Notes: generated by a model from the letters alone, not told the origin. Shown: positions 1 to 11,618, counted from the stretch's first letter. The stretch: 64,000 bases of DNA from Stratiolaelaps scimitus (GCA_019614645.1 JABWDB010000018.1:2844501-2908500); one strand, 5' to 3'. A program made the numbers and translations.

Positions 1-3000
1 GCCTTTGCGGGAACACGCACTTCCTCTTCTACATCCGGAGCTTTCTGGTGCTCATTCGGGTTCTCTGCATTCGCCTCTTTCGGAGCCTTGTATGATTTCT
101 CATAAACATTCGGTGTTTTATCATTCGGAACCTTCGGCACCTCAGGCGGAGCATACGTGTCCTGTTCTACCTTCGGACCCTCCTGGTGCTCATCCGGGTT
201 CTCCTCAGCATGCGGTTTCTTCGGGGGCTCGTACGGCAGGTCGTGAGCATGGCCGTAAGCATACGGAATTCCTCGCGAAGAATACGGTTTCTTCGGGGGC
301 TTGTACGGCAGGTCGTAGGCGTTCGGGTTTGCTGACGGAGAATTAGGTTCTCCATGTGTGTTCGGCACTTCTGGGGGAGCATACGTGTTCCCTTCTGCGT
401 TCGAGCCCTCCTGGTCCTCATCCGGGTCCTCCTCAGCGTTCGGTCTCTTCGGGGGCTTGTACGGCAGGTCGTAAGCGTTCGGGTTTGCTGACGGAGAATT
501 AGGTTCTCCATGTGTGTTCGGCACTTCTGGAGGAGCATACGTGTCCCCTTCTGCGTTCGAGCCCTCCTGGTCCTCATCCGGGTCCTCCTCAGCATTCGGT
601 CTCTTCGGGGGCTTGTACGGCAGGTCGTAAGCGTTCGGCTTTGCTGACGGAGAATTAGGTTCTCCATGTGTGTTCGGCACTTCTGGAGGAGCATACGTGT
701 CCCTTTCTGCGTTCGAGCCCTCCTGGTCCTCATTCGGGTCCTCCTCAGCATTCGGTCTCTTCGGGGGCTTGTACGGCAGGTAGTAAGCGTTCGGCTTTGC
801 TGACCGAGAATTAGGTTCTCCATGTGTGCTCGGCACTTCTGGAGGAGCATACGTGTCCCTTTCTGCGTTCGAGCCCTCCTGGTCCTCATTCGGGTCCTCC
901 TCAGCATTCGGTCTCTTCGGGGGCTTGTACGGCAGGTCGTAAGCGTTCGGGTTTGCTGACCGAGAATTAGGTTCTCCATGTGTGTTCGGCACTTCTGGAG
1001 GAGCATACGTGTCCCTTTCTGCGTTCGAGCCCTCCTGGTCCTCATTCGGGTCCTCCTCAGCATTCGGTCTCTTCGGGGGCTTGTACGGCAGGTCGTAAGC
1101 GTTCGGGTTTGCTGACGGAGAATACAGTTTTCCATGTGCGTTCGGCACTTCTGGAGGAGCATACGTATCCTCTTCTACGGTCGGTATTCTGTTCTTTTTC
1201 GATTTATCTTTGTTCTTTACATGTCTTCCTTTTTCTAGCCCATTCTGGTGAACCGGTGTTTCTGCATTTTGTGCCATTTGAAAATTTAGTCAAGTTACAA
1301 TGACTGGCTGGCTATATTTTGTTCAGAAGAGCAACGTGGCTTCACACAAACAGGAGGTTTAAAAGCAATGCAGCTCATTGAAAGCAGCTCATAGAAGAGG
1401 GTGGGTTGCACAGTTTTGATTCAATATTGAGGTGTAGTGTGTCGGCAAGTTGCTGGCTACACCCCACCTCTGTCGGGAGCCCTCACCCTGGACGATCTGA
1501 ACGCTCTAACATTACAATTGGACAAATTAGGTAGGCCAATACGCTCTGGCAGCATAATGGGTGAAGGGCGATATTATCATTTGTCCCCAAATTAGAATAC
1601 AACCAATTGAGGAGAGCTGGAAAGTACGGAACACGATTACCAGTAAAGGTCAAGTAAGTAAAGTAAAGGTTGTATCGGTTTATTGAAGGAACTGAAATTT
1701 TGAGGGAGAGAGTCTACTATTGAGTAAGACTTATAATATGGTTACCTTCAGCGAACTCGTCGAAAGCGTTTGTGTCAGAATCATCACTTGCACCAATTGC
1801 ATCCTCGGCCAATGGATCCTTCATTTCTGGTTCGCCATATGACGGATCGCCATGCTCCTTTGGTGCAAACAAGGGCAATACCACTTAGTGCTACGCAGTG
1901 CTTGTTAGACAACATTTGACGCAAGGACTTGGTAGCTAAGTGTGAACGGTATCGTATGTAACAGGCGCAATTCACAAAATGCCATGGCATAGGTGTTCCT
2001 CAGTTTTTAATGTTGACACAAATGGCACTGTAAGGCTTTGAACTCTAATTTGACAAAGTGACAAACTCCACTGCTTGCATAAAGATAGGAGTCACCACAA
2101 GATATTATATCAGCGGGAGCTAATTAGTAAACAGGGTTAAAAGGCACTTCACTCTCTGTCAAGAAACCGTTCAACGATATCTTAATTGAACTCAGTCGAG
2201 TTCAAGAAAAATTGCTCAACAAACACAATGCAAAGCGTAAAGTTTAGCCATTCAGGCCATTCGATTTGCCTCGTACGCCTCTCAGCACCGGAGGACTCTA
2301 CAAGAATAAGAAATAAATGAAAGAGATGACCTCTCCATTCGCAAATATGGGAGACAGATGAGGACTACGGGCAAATCGAATTCTTCAAAGTCGGGCCTGT
2401 TTTTGAACACGCTCATTGCAAGACGAATTATTGCCTTTAATATGGTACCTTTTCTTGTATATTGATGATCCCATAATTGCGTCCATCACTGGTTGTGCAC
2501 ACCAAGTTGAATGGGTGAACATTTGACTTGATACAACCGACGAGGTCCGGATTCGGCTGTCGTGTGTATCCTTGCGACACTTTTAAACGTATAGGCCAAT
2601 GGTGAGGTTGTAGACAAAATACCGTCTTAATCTTTTGTCATTTATATTATGCCCTAGCGTGAGCTATCATTAAGTACGAATATACTACGTATCCCCTGAT
2701 TTTTCCGTGCGATTGTTGTTTGCCCAAAGACCATGGGCTACCATTTGAATAGAACCAACCAAAAGTTGCATAACAGCACAACGGGAGCATCATCTATGTG
2801 GAAACCTGACCTGTACGCAGGCTCCCGCAGGCATTGCCGAGTATCCCCCCCGCACAGAGGAACGCCAGAGGAGAATCGATTAAATATGTGTTACAATGCG
2901 TGCCAAAGTAAGATGAGCATCACGTCGTTGAGCTACTCAACGCATTGGGAATACACGAAGCACTTTCGTCATGAACTGTGCATTAAACCAACGTGTTAGC

Positions 3001-4118
3001 ACGCTTAGTTCTGATTGACGGTGAAAGACCCCCTTTCTTGCATAAGGTTTGCATCAGCATTCACATTGTCGGAACCAAGATGTACGATATTGGGCACTTA
3101 CTAAAACTCTATACTGATACGGGCAGTTGTAACTGTTAGATGCATAGCTGATATTACAATGTGGTATCATCGCTTAAACATCATCGTATTAGGTAAACCG
3201 CAATTAGTAAAGAGCTAATGATTTAAATTTACAAAAAAAAAATAGGTTTTAATTAGCCTATTATAGTTGTTACTAATACACCGGTTATTGTAAGCATTAC
3301 AAATCGTATTCCACTGTTAGATAAACAGCTCTGATTTGATGGCGTCGACTTTCATTGCATCCTGAGCTGGCAGGCCCTTGCACGGTAGGCTCTGCATACA
3401 GATTAATTCATCTCTCAGTCGAGTCATGAGTTTATTATTACCCTCTGTAAAAGAAAACTACCGACATAGTTTAGAACAATCAAACAACAGTTGAATTAAC
3501 TTGCCTACGGCAACTTGCCTTACCCGGGCACTAGGCTGAAAAGGGGCTCTCTACGCGTCAGCAGTAACAGTCCGCACCACAGTCTCCGCGTGCTAGATCC
3601 GGATGATTGCTATTGTATATTGAATATAAGCTTTGCGAAGCAAGCCACGCAGCAAGACAAGCATTTCGTATTTGTCGATCCACACACCACTGGCAACAGT
3701 GCCTCTTTTAATGAAACTGCTATTTCTCTTGGAGAGTTGTCCCTTTTTCAGTTCTGTTTCTATACATCTTTTTTTCCGCGTCAAAATCTTAGCGCAGCAC
3801 CAGTGGTAAAACAATACGACGCTGATTGTTTCTGGTCTCTCTTGAAGAACGCTCATCAGCCGCACTACCGACGTTCAGCCGCTTTGATTGCACCACCCAT
3901 CACAGCGTCTATCTGTGTTGTCATATCGCACTCGATCTAATAGCAATACGATCTGACAACATACCGCCACTTAAGCAACGTTAAATGAGCAAACGACCAC
4001 ACTTACGGAGGCTCTGCAGTGAACCGCGGATGCTGGCTGGGTCCACTACGGCGATCGTGGTAACGACGATAAACAGAATCGCTATTACGCCCCGCGTTGC
4101 AGGGACAGGCTTCGTCAT
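1..4118 (-). CDS. Secreted repetitive Pro/Glu/Asn-rich protein, 5' part (3' end off the left edge)
   Basis: Function unknown; probably a secreted structural protein. Three minus-strand exons are recognised. Exon 4118-4007 starts MTKPVPATRG, followed by a hydrophobic signal-peptide-like stretch, and ends in phase 1 at a GTAAGT donor. Exon 1857-1746 is acidic (KEHGDPSYGEPEMKDPLAED then SDDSDTNAFDEF) and ends in phase 1 at GTAACC. Exon 1261 to the window edge starts in the matching phase (G+AA gives Glu) with TPVHQNGLEKGRHVKNKDK, then 52-residue repeats built on YDLPYKPPKRPNAEEDPN and DTYAPPEVPNTHGEP. This frame stays open to base 1. The join from exon 1 (phase 1) to the acidic exon (phase 0 if it starts at 1857) does not fit directly. 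Either a small exon between them is unseen, or the acidic exon starts earlier (acceptor near 1887). A pyrimidine-rich acceptor lies just before the ATG, so an untranslated first exon is likely. A longer ATG-to-stop frame at 1162-167 is an out-of-frame shadow. Confidence 0.7.
190..1165 (-). repeat. 156-bp tandem repeat array, about six copies (52 codons each)
   Basis: The same landmark recurs at 343, 499, 655, 811 and 967, exactly 156 bases apart. Copies from 499 to 1122 differ by only a few bases, suggesting recent homogenisation. Bases 1-190 hold a more diverged unit of the same design (YEKSYKAPKEANAENPNEHQ). Because 156 is a multiple of three, all frames repeat. The frame that encodes the Pro/Glu-rich unit joins in phase to the upstream exons and stays open to the edge. 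Confidence 0.9.
1262..4006. other. Introns of the secreted repeat gene, apart from the acidic exon
   Basis: Bases 1262-1745 and 1858-4006 hold no other exon I can fix. A strong minus-strand acceptor (pyrimidine run ending TTCTTGTAG, near 2300) and a second near 3390 could flank the missing small exon. Neither gives a clean donor with the needed phase. The frame at 3515-3940 (plus) has no ATG start, splice context or recognisable domain. Confidence 0.4.
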
Positions 4119-4437
4119 TTTGGAGATATATAGACTGTAATAACTGGATAAAAAATACAACTGCTCCTACCCACTAACGAAAAGTAGATATAATATTGTA
4201 CATAGCCCCTTCCTGTACAAAAGTGGCGAAGTTAGCGAGGGGGAGAAGGGAGGGTTCTCAGAGATGTGTGTTCAAGCTCTACGTGAAGTGTTGCATGAAT
4301 CAGTTATACAGAGGTGGCAGTCAACATTAGCACATTCGATTGTTGACTTACCATTATGCCTGTCTGGGTTGTCCACGAGAGGTAACTAGAAATTATCTGC
4401 TGCTTTTTTTTCGGGAATTAAATTTTTGTCGGATATA

Positions 4438-4533
4438 ATGAATGGACATTTATTCAAACATACAGTAGTTCGGAATTTCTAGGGATTATGGGGGGGGGTG
4501 AGGACGACAATGTCCCGAGGAAGGCGATGGCGA
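4438..4533 (-). mobile_element. 5'-truncated REL-type non-LTR retrotransposon fragment (96 bp) with 11-bp target duplication
   Basis: Read on the minus strand, this matches the 3' end of the retrotransposon at 36234-38454: end of the ORF, C-rich run, CCCATAATCCCTAGAAATTC, and an AATAAA tail. It is flanked by direct repeats TGTCGGATATA at 4427-4437 and 4534-4544, as expected of target-primed insertion with extreme 5' truncation. Confidence 0.85.
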
Positions 4534-4544
4534 TGTCGGATATA

Positions 4545-4984
4545 TGATACATACTTTGTTAATTATTCACGTGCTTCTCGTCATCTTGGTGTTGGGCTTT
4601 TGTAGGTACGTAACATTGTAAATAGTCATATTCCATATAGGCTTGTCTGGAATATACGCATTATGTAGTCGAAGTGGTCGACAACGTCAGAACAATTCGC
4701 GTTTATTTTGAAACTGATTATCTTGCACGGGAAGTTGATCAAATAAACCTGCATTTGTCTAGTAGAAGATACAGCACGACCAAATGCAGCTGAACGAGCA
4801 CAAGGAGTGTCATGTATTGTAATTGCTTGTGTCTATAAAAATTTATTGATTTCCGGCGCCAGTCAAACGGGTCTGCGTTGGAAATTACGGTCTTGTTTGA
4901 GAATTCAATTTACCGTGTCAGGCTACTTCAAAGACCTAAACTACCCTCAAGGTTACATTCAAGGTCATTGAGGTCATGAGGTAT
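4545..4984. other. Non-coding AT-rich stretch
   Basis: No ORF with codon-like content, splice pair or repeat was recognised here. Confidence 0.4.
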
Positions 4985-5052
4985 ATTTTGTACGGGTAAG
5001 TCTCTGGGTGTAAAAAGCTGGAGGCCGCAGGTTCGAGTCCCTGGATGCGACA

Positions 5053-5060
<8 letters not shown>
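4985..5060 (+). mobile_element. tRNA-derived SINE, family 2, diverged copy
   Basis: It shares the segment from GGTAAGTCTCTGG to a Pol III B box (GGTTCGAGTCC near 5031) with the fuller copy at 34347-34495. It ends in a TG/TA simple-repeat tail. Confidence 0.6.

Positions 5061-5094
<34 letters not shown>
5053..5094. repeat. (TG)n(TA)n microsatellite
   Basis: A short TG run followed by about 17 TA units, directly after the SINE at 4985-5060. Confidence 0.95.
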
Positions 5095-5095
<1 letters not shown>

Positions 5096-6134
5096 GAATC
5101 GAACGTAGGACGTGCCACTTTTTTTATTTGGCGGTCAATGACCGCCAGAGCAAACAATCCCATCTTATTCTATCACTCCATTTAATTTACAGCTTTTCGG
5201 TCTGACTCTTTTAACATGTTTAGTCTATGGTAATTTCAATTTTTCTATTTCTGTTCCATTGAATGAGATATTTATCGCACGATCACACGTGTCTGTCCTC
5301 TTGGTAAATACATCTCCCGAGCTGAATTTTGCATGACGTCTCTTACAAGTGTTTTCGTTTGCGTCTGGCGCTAGGCATTATCATTCGAATCATTATTGTT
5401 GGCGCAATTATTACTTCTGATTAATTAGCGAAATTCCTTGCCGATTTGTCATTCCTGGAGCTGGACAGATGACGTCAACGTCAAGCATTTCAATCGAACA
5501 CAGCGTCGCGTGCTGGCGATTGATGTATTCACGTTTTACAGGTTTATGAATCGGTTCTGTTGTTGACGGCTTTGTTTCTGCATATTGCAGCTCTTTAACC
5601 AGATTTTGATGCGGAGGAATGAGGAAGAGGGGGGGACTAACTAAGAATATTTCGGGACGTAGATTTCCCGAACCGTTTCGTCGTCTGGGAAAAGATGGCT
5701 TAGGCCTAAGAAAAACCTATCATCTCGTCAGTTCGGCCTGTCCTCTTTGAGGTTCAACTATAATTCAACGATAATACAGAAAGGGACAATTTATTAACTA
5801 AAGGAGGATTAGCGATACGACTGTATTAAACTTTGCATATGTTGGTCTGGGTTGTATTTGAGCTGATGAATTCTGCTAATTAAAAATCTACAATCTGCTG
5901 CTGCTGATGCTTGAGCAGTTATATGAGAGAGCCGAGTCATGATATGTGTTTACAAGCTTACCGAGAAACGTCAAACCAAAGCCTAATTAAAATTACGAAT
6001 AGATCGCAAAGTTGCAAGTATCCCTTTGAATAAAATGTATTGTGCAAACTCGACCACATACTTAATTTACACGTACCTTTGATTCGTTAAGGATTAGCTG
6101 GCTTCACTTCAGATCAATACCACCACAATACACA
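5095..6134. other. Non-coding stretch with two CRE-like motifs
   Basis: No supported gene. A perfect palindrome TGACGTCA lies near 5471 and a near-match TGACGTCT near 5334. These resemble CREB/ATF sites, but no promoter can be tied to them. Confidence 0.35.
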
Positions 6135-6165
6135 AACATATACACACACACACACGCACACACCC
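6135..6165. repeat. (CA)n microsatellite
   Basis: A run of CA dinucleotides with minor interruptions. Confidence 0.9.
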
Positions 6166-6184
6166 TCGAGCACGCACCCCTAAA

Positions 6185-6454
6185 ATGATTAGGTCCCGAC
6201 GAGCGCTTTCAATCAAATACTTTTCAGCTAGTCGCCGTCTACGCTGCTTCCATACAAGCAATTCATCAATACTCAACAACCAGCGTAATGTGTGGTTTAA
6301 TTGTACGCAGATCTCTACCGGGCCGCACACTGACCACACGCGCTGTCCTAGAGAAACCTGTTCATTTGGGTGTTTACCCGAATCCTTTATTGTTCTTTAT
6401 GGCCTGTTCATTGTCGCTTTGTTCCGTAGGCTTCGTTCAAACGCGTACCGGTAG
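6185..6454 (+). CDS. Weak candidate ORF with a mitochondrial-presequence-like N-terminus
   Basis: Not recognised. The ATG at 6185 opens an 89-residue frame whose first 28 residues (MIRSRRALSIKYFSASRRLR then CFHTSNSS) are rich in Arg and Ser and lack acidic residues, like a matrix-targeting peptide. The rest has no family signature. It could be a first exon ending near a GTAATG donor around 6285. It could equally be chance. Confidence 0.15.
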   Translation: MIRSRRALSIKYFSASRRLRCFHTSNSSILNNQRNVWFNCTQISTGPHTDHTRCPRETCSFGCLPESFIVLYGLFIVALFRRLRSNAYR

Positions 6455-7740
6455 TGTCGCAGCGAACGGGTCAGCCGTGCCGACCTCCCTGTCCCGCTGA
6501 GCCAGCTCGCACACATTCGCCCTCACCCAGAACAACGAACGAAGCAACGGCCAAGCATCAGCCAGCCACGAAGTATTTATTGAACATGAACGAGACGGCG
6601 CTGCGGCGGCGGCGGCGGCTAGCCGCTCTGCTGCGAAGCTGCTCGGGATATTCAAGTGTGGTGTGGTGTTGGTCTTGGCTGGCGTCGACGCGTGGCGATG
6701 GACAAATGTTTGTCTTTTTTATTGTTTTTTTTTTAGTCACACTTCTTGCCGCACGTACGCTCGAAGTCGTCGTGAGCCCGATCACGCCACTATCGATCCC
6801 CCGCGGTGCGCAATTTGCGGATGACGCCAGACGTATCCGATGCGGGGTATTGATCACGGTGCCAGATCATGGACAGCGATGCCTAGATTTGTCTCCTACT
6901 GTTTGCACATTGTTCCCCCGCAATTGACAGAGATTGTCATTTTTTCGCTACTGTGTCTACTCGTCTCCGTTGGCAGTTCGCTGTACAGTTTTATTATTTT
7001 GTTATATGTTGTTGTTGTTGTTGTGGTGGTGGTGGTTTCTTTGTTTCGTTGCTCGTGTGGTAAATGGTTATATCATCTTTGTGCTATATGACTCTGAATC
7101 GTTTGAGATACTCGAACGGATACGACGAATGACTTTGTGTGTCGTCATTTAGTTTATATAGAATACTTATTCGAGTGTTTCTCAAACAATTTCTCGTTCA
7201 TACGTTCGCATACGATTGCCGCTGAAGGCTAATTCAAGTGAGCTCAATGATTAGTATACAACAAGGGTAGATCGCTGGAATCGAACTGTTTCTTGGGCGT
7301 TAACTAACTCGAATAGATCATTGTTCATTGTCCTATCGGTGTTGTTGTCAGGCTTCCAAAGATGCTTCATAATCTGTACAACGCCTACGTGAGCCACTTG
7401 GATTCACATATGGCATTTGTTAGCTTTTTCGTCACACAATTAATCAATTACATGCCACAAACTGGTTCGTCCTCGTTTACTAGTTGTTGTTTCAGCTCTT
7501 GTCAGTGAGCTTGCCTCCGTTGGTTAGTGCGGCAAATCATCGTTCTGTGACCATGACATCCTTGCCGATCTATCTGGCCGGACGTCAGCAGCTGAGACGA
7601 TTACTATTCCGCACGATCTGAGATATCTGCTCGGGGGGTGGGGTGGGGGGGGGGGTGGGGGGGGGGCAGACAGCAATCTAAGGAATATAACAAGAAATAT
7701 GGTCGGGCAATTACGCAAAGCCCCTGTCGAGTGAATCGAT
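6455..7740. other. Non-coding stretch with GGC, GTT and G-run low complexity
   Basis: Contains (GCG)n near 6601-6617, (GTT)n(GGT)n at 7008-7037, and a poly-G tract at 7633-7666. ORFs here follow the low-complexity sequence and were not accepted. Confidence 0.4.
7633..7666 (+). repeat. Poly-G tract, potential G-quadruplex
   Basis: 34 bases of G broken only by single T residues, giving four or more G-runs separated by one base. Confidence 0.9.
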
Positions 7741-7774
7741 GGCGTGAGGTGCGTTGCCTATTGGCGAAGTCAAC

Positions 7775-8158
7775 ATGAAGTTACTCATTGCACCGCTCGC
7801 CTCTCTCACGACTGCTGTGGTCAATGGAGCAGAACCCGCCTCTTATTCAACCTCCCGATGCCGATATGGTCCCTTGCTGCGACTCGCGCCGCTGCCTGTG
7901 GACTCAAGGAGCGGTCGTCAAACTTCCATCAACATGTTTGTTGTGGTTCGCTTTTCTTCTGCTCTATTTATACTGGAATATTATGTTACCATGATATTGT
8001 ATACTATTGCCATTACGTTCCTTCACTGCTTCCTCAGTGAACTACAGCTTCTCGTTCGTTTGAGATACCCAGAACGGCGATGTGATTCCTCAATGATGTC
8101 GCGTTCTGTTGCGTCTATGGAGGTCCGGCCATCTGTCGAAACGACTGTGCGACAGTAA
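7775..8158 (+). CDS. Weak candidate ORF with a signal-peptide-like start
   Basis: The frame from ATG 7775 begins MKLLIAPLASLTTAVVNGAE, which resembles a cleavable signal peptide, and stays open for 127 codons. The second half is AT-rich and hydrophobic like the surrounding non-coding DNA. No splice pair or homology supports it. Confidence 0.15.
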   Translation: MKLLIAPLASLTTAVVNGAEPASYSTSRCRYGPLLRLAPLPVDSRSGRQTSINMFVVVRFSSALFILEYYVTMILYTIAITFLHCFLSELQLLVRLRYPERRCDSSMMSRSVASMEVRPSVETTVRQ

Positions 8159-9121
8159 CTCATGTACGGTCATGCCCATATCGCCTGCATACGCTTTAGC
8201 TCGTTCGCGAACGTTCATTATAGCGATCGCTTACAAGAACAATGGCCCAGAATTGTATGATTATGTGAAAGTAAGTGGATTTGGTTTCAGGAAGGGTTCA
8301 CTGTAAATTTGAAATGTATTCGGCTGTTACAACTTCAAATGCATCCGCAAGACTCGGATTGACATTTTGGATACTTCTTGAAATTTCTGTTTCACGTGAA
8401 CTTATTATTGATATTATCCTTCATCAATCTTTAAGTATCTTGAAGATGTCCTCATTCTACGAGCACATGTGATTGAGTTCCGATTTCAATCTCTATATGT
8501 TCTCGAAGTTTGACCGATTGAGAGCGGCTCCGGCAATTCTGCATATGTCGAGTATTTTGCCTCTCAGACTCCAGTAGTGCGTTTTGCAAACACCTAGGTT
8601 TCATCTGACGACTGGAAAACGACGTCCAGGTGCACATTACACTAATTAGAGCAGACGAGAACAGACAGATGTTGTAATTAAAAATTATTGACCAGGTGTA
8701 TAGGTTCTCTCGGCTCTCGCGTAAGTACATGACTCAAACGTCTGAAATGATATCAGCTGTGGGTATTCTCAAATATGGCTCTTCGGATCGAGCACATTGA
8801 TTTCTTCTAGGAGATCTGGGATTTCGGACATTTCAATCGCTCCGTTCAACATATAGCATAGCATGTTAGAGGTATGTTGGACTTCAGAATATCACTTAGT
8901 GACAGAGCAATCTTACGGGATCAACACAAATGACTATTCGTCTATCTCATATTTCTCGAAATGGACAATCTCAGTTTCAGACCATATGTACTGCTAAGTA
9001 GAGTGCATTGAAATGTTCAGGCTACGATACTCGCTGTTGACTTCTGTTGTTAAGCTATGGTATTAGCCAGTAAAGCCAACGCCAAAGTCGACCTTCTAAC
9101 CTGCGAGGCCAATCGCATTGC

Positions 9122-9122
<1 letters not shown>
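8159..9122. other. Non-coding stretch, one possible small exon
   Basis: 8172-8270 (plus) reads MPISPAYALARSRTF and on to NNGPELYDYVK in phase 0 up to a perfect GTAAGT donor. It has no partner exon, so it is recorded only as a possibility. The rest shows no gene. Confidence 0.25.

Positions 9123-9195
<73 letters not shown>
9123..9195. repeat. (TA)n microsatellite
   Basis: About 36 TA units with one interruption. Confidence 0.95.
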
Positions 9196-9202
9196 CAAAG
9201 AA

Positions 9203-9230
9203 GTGTTTTATTCAAACGTACAGTAGTATA
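9203..9230 (-). mobile_element. Possible terminal scrap of the REL-type retrotransposon 3' end
   Basis: On the minus strand it reads TACTGTACGTTTGAATAAAA, almost the same as the extreme 3' tail of the 4438-4533 copy. It is embedded between TA runs. Too short to be certain. Confidence 0.3.
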
Positions 9231-9562
9231 TATATATTCCCTTCGGCGACACATAATCTACATTGTGCAAGCAGAAGTCCCTTCAATATTGGCGAAGAGA
9301 CTGAAATGTTAGAGGAAGAAAATAAGGAGAGTAACTCTTCGTGGTCTACGCATTTATAAGAAGAAAAGACAGGCAGACGCATGTTAACCTCTTTTCTCAA
9401 CTTTAGCCCACAGTTACATATATTAGGTAGCTAGAAATGAGATGCCGCGCTGAGATAAACGGCCAGAAAAATATATGAGCTACAACTCAACAATCCCATT
9501 TATACGACTATATGCCATGAAAATTAAATACGACAAAGCGAACGACATATTCGTTGCAGGTG

Positions 9563-9563
<1 letters not shown>
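9231..9563. other. Non-coding stretch
   Basis: Nothing recognised. Overlapping short ORFs on both strands lack starts or splice context. Confidence 0.4.

Positions 9564-9620
<57 letters not shown>
9564..9620. repeat. (TA)n microsatellite
   Basis: About 28 uninterrupted TA units. Confidence 0.95.
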
Positions 9621-9621
<1 letters not shown>

Positions 9622-9689
9622 CTGAAGGTTTGTCGGTGTAAATGATATTTCTTGGAATTCATTCCAGCAGGTAAGGAAGGGCTACAGTG

Positions 9690-9805
9690 TCCTCATAGTG
9701 TGTAATGTCTCGTAGGTGGAGGACACGTAAGTACACGGGTTCGATACCCACTGTTGTTACATTTGCATTTATAAAGGGGTTCGTCTTACGAGGCAATGCA
9801 AAAGC
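9690..9805 (+). mobile_element. tRNA-derived SINE, family 1, diverged copy
   Basis: Has the B box GGTTCGATACC (9738-9748) followed by the family body: ACATTTGCATTTATAAAGGG, GTTCGTCTTACGAGGCAATGC. The A-box end is eroded. Confidence 0.7.
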
Positions 9806-10885
9806 AATACCATCCAGTATAGATTAGATCGTCCAGATTAGATCGGATATATACGGCTTCGGTTCAAATTCCGCCAAAGGCCGAGATTAGTGTGTTTATT
9901 TATCTATAGATTCTTAGCAGGTACACAACGGTATAGCAATAGGTTGCTCTGAGATGTCCTCATAGATTTTCCCAGAAGGTTCAGATCCGACGCTCTTCTA
10001 GTGAACAGTTATCTACCTCGATTCACCACGTGTACCTCTGGGTAGGTTCGGGCTTCGTACAGCTAAAATCTAGTAATTAATTTTCGGCGACCTTGTTGTG
10101 TGAGACTGTTCCAGACGCACGGATTCCGCACGCGCCCCGCGAGCTCTGGGACGGGAGATCTCACTCCATTGTCATTCACACGTTCGCTACCCTCAAGTGT
10201 ATCGTTGAGATGCCATAATACATAAAATAACGAAAATTATTAACCATTAAGGAATTGGATACATATTGACAAACATCTTCGTGTGTTAGATAGTTGTAAT
10301 ATCTTTGAGCAGCTTCTGATCTTTATGGACTCCTTTTCTTACGGCTAATGCCTAATGATGTTACATATTCCTAACCGAGACATAATAATATCTCTCGTTC
10401 TCTTCCTAATTAGCCAACCTCTCTACACTACATTATATTTGATTGTTAGTCGGTTGCGCCGATCCGCTTATGAGACAAATGCGTTGCTACTCTTGTACTG
10501 TGGGTTTTTGTTTCAGCTTTAAATGACTATTGTTTTAGGACAATTAGTGTTGTAAATATCAGTTGTCTCTCCAGCACGACCACGGCTAGCGTATTCAGCA
10601 TTCAAGAGACGTTGATGAGACGTCTTGCATCGTTACGGTGTTAGCAAACACTGATATGCTATAGATGTACGTATAACCATGTCTCAGAAATTCTAATTTT
10701 TATAACTATTCTGCTGGGATTTCCGACGTTTAATATTGATTCAGCATCATCCTGCGATGCTTGTTTTACCTTGACGTGCTAGTGTACTGTAATAGTGTGG
10801 ACTTGTTGGAGAAATATGACAAACGTTTGAATTTTAATGCGAATGTGTTGCCTCAATACCCTGCTCAGTGAAGACCTGTTTCGCG

Positions 10886-10886
<1 letters not shown>
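9806..10886. other. Non-coding stretch
   Basis: A short imperfect duplication (AGATTAGATCG twice) lies near 9822-9847, followed by a B-box-like GGTTCAAATTCC that may mark another eroded SINE. No gene was seen. Confidence 0.35.

Positions 10887-10923
<37 letters not shown>
10887..10923. repeat. (TTA)n microsatellite
   Basis: About twelve TTA units. Confidence 0.95.
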
Positions 10924-11510
10924 CCGCATTATCGTGTTTCAATTTATGGTGTGGCTCTGGGGGTAAGCGACGTACAGATTTATGCAGCTTCAAAATTTGT
11001 GAGTTGAGCTTCAACGATTTCACTGAAACAATTATTCTTGCAGCGTATTCTTGAGCATGCAAATTATTTAGCGGTATCTGCCGTACGTGGTATTATTATA
11101 TCTAGCATACTCGTATGAAGTACTACATATGGTTTTTGTATGGTTGGCGATTTACGATAAGATTTGATTATATTGAACTTTGCAAATTGTACCAAAGCCT
11201 CAACGTCCTGCTTACGCGAAGATCATCACGAACGATATTACGACACGCAATATTCTATTCTGCGCGTGTTTATACACGCGAAGGGTGGTTCCTGTAGCTC
11301 TCCGAAGGGGTTCATCTGTGCATGGATTCTGTGCAATAATCGCCAACGAGATGCGCGGATGACAACAAACCTGCAATTAGACCGAAAGTCTACCAGACAC
11401 CGATGATGAGTGGCTACTATATTCATAAGAAAAACACTTCTTTCAAAGCAGTGCTTTCTTGTGTATCAAGCATCATTCTGCTGGGCATCGTCCCAGCGAA
11501 CGAGACGGCA
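10924..11510. other. Non-coding stretch
   Basis: Several overlapping 60-80 codon frames occur on both strands around 11115-11426. None has a domain, splice context or consistent phase, so no gene is called. Confidence 0.35.
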
Positions 11511-11515
11511 AATAG

Positions 11516-11550
11516 TATATAAATTGATGCGACGAATACGATGAACGATC
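11516..11550 (+). promoter_or_regulatory. Candidate core promoter: TATA box plus initiator-like TCA
   Basis: TATATAAA at 11516-11523 lies about 30 bases before a TCAATG initiator-like site. A short leader then reaches ATG at 11619. Spacing is typical of an arthropod TATA promoter, but no full gene downstream is established. Confidence 0.3.
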
Positions 11551-11618
11551 AATGACAGGCTAGCCAGCCGCTCAGACGCCCTTATACGGACAGATCGCAC
11601 ACAAACACACTCAGCATG

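Noticed and set aside
167..1162. 331-codon Arg-rich ORF on the minus strand
   Set aside because: It is a second frame through the 156-bp repeats. The Pro/Glu-rich frame joins in phase to upstream exons and runs to the window edge, and its composition is more protein-like.
9057..9359. ORFs full of YIYIYI
   Set aside because: Direct translations of (TA)n microsatellites; the same applies near 5061, 27575, 31423 and 48880.
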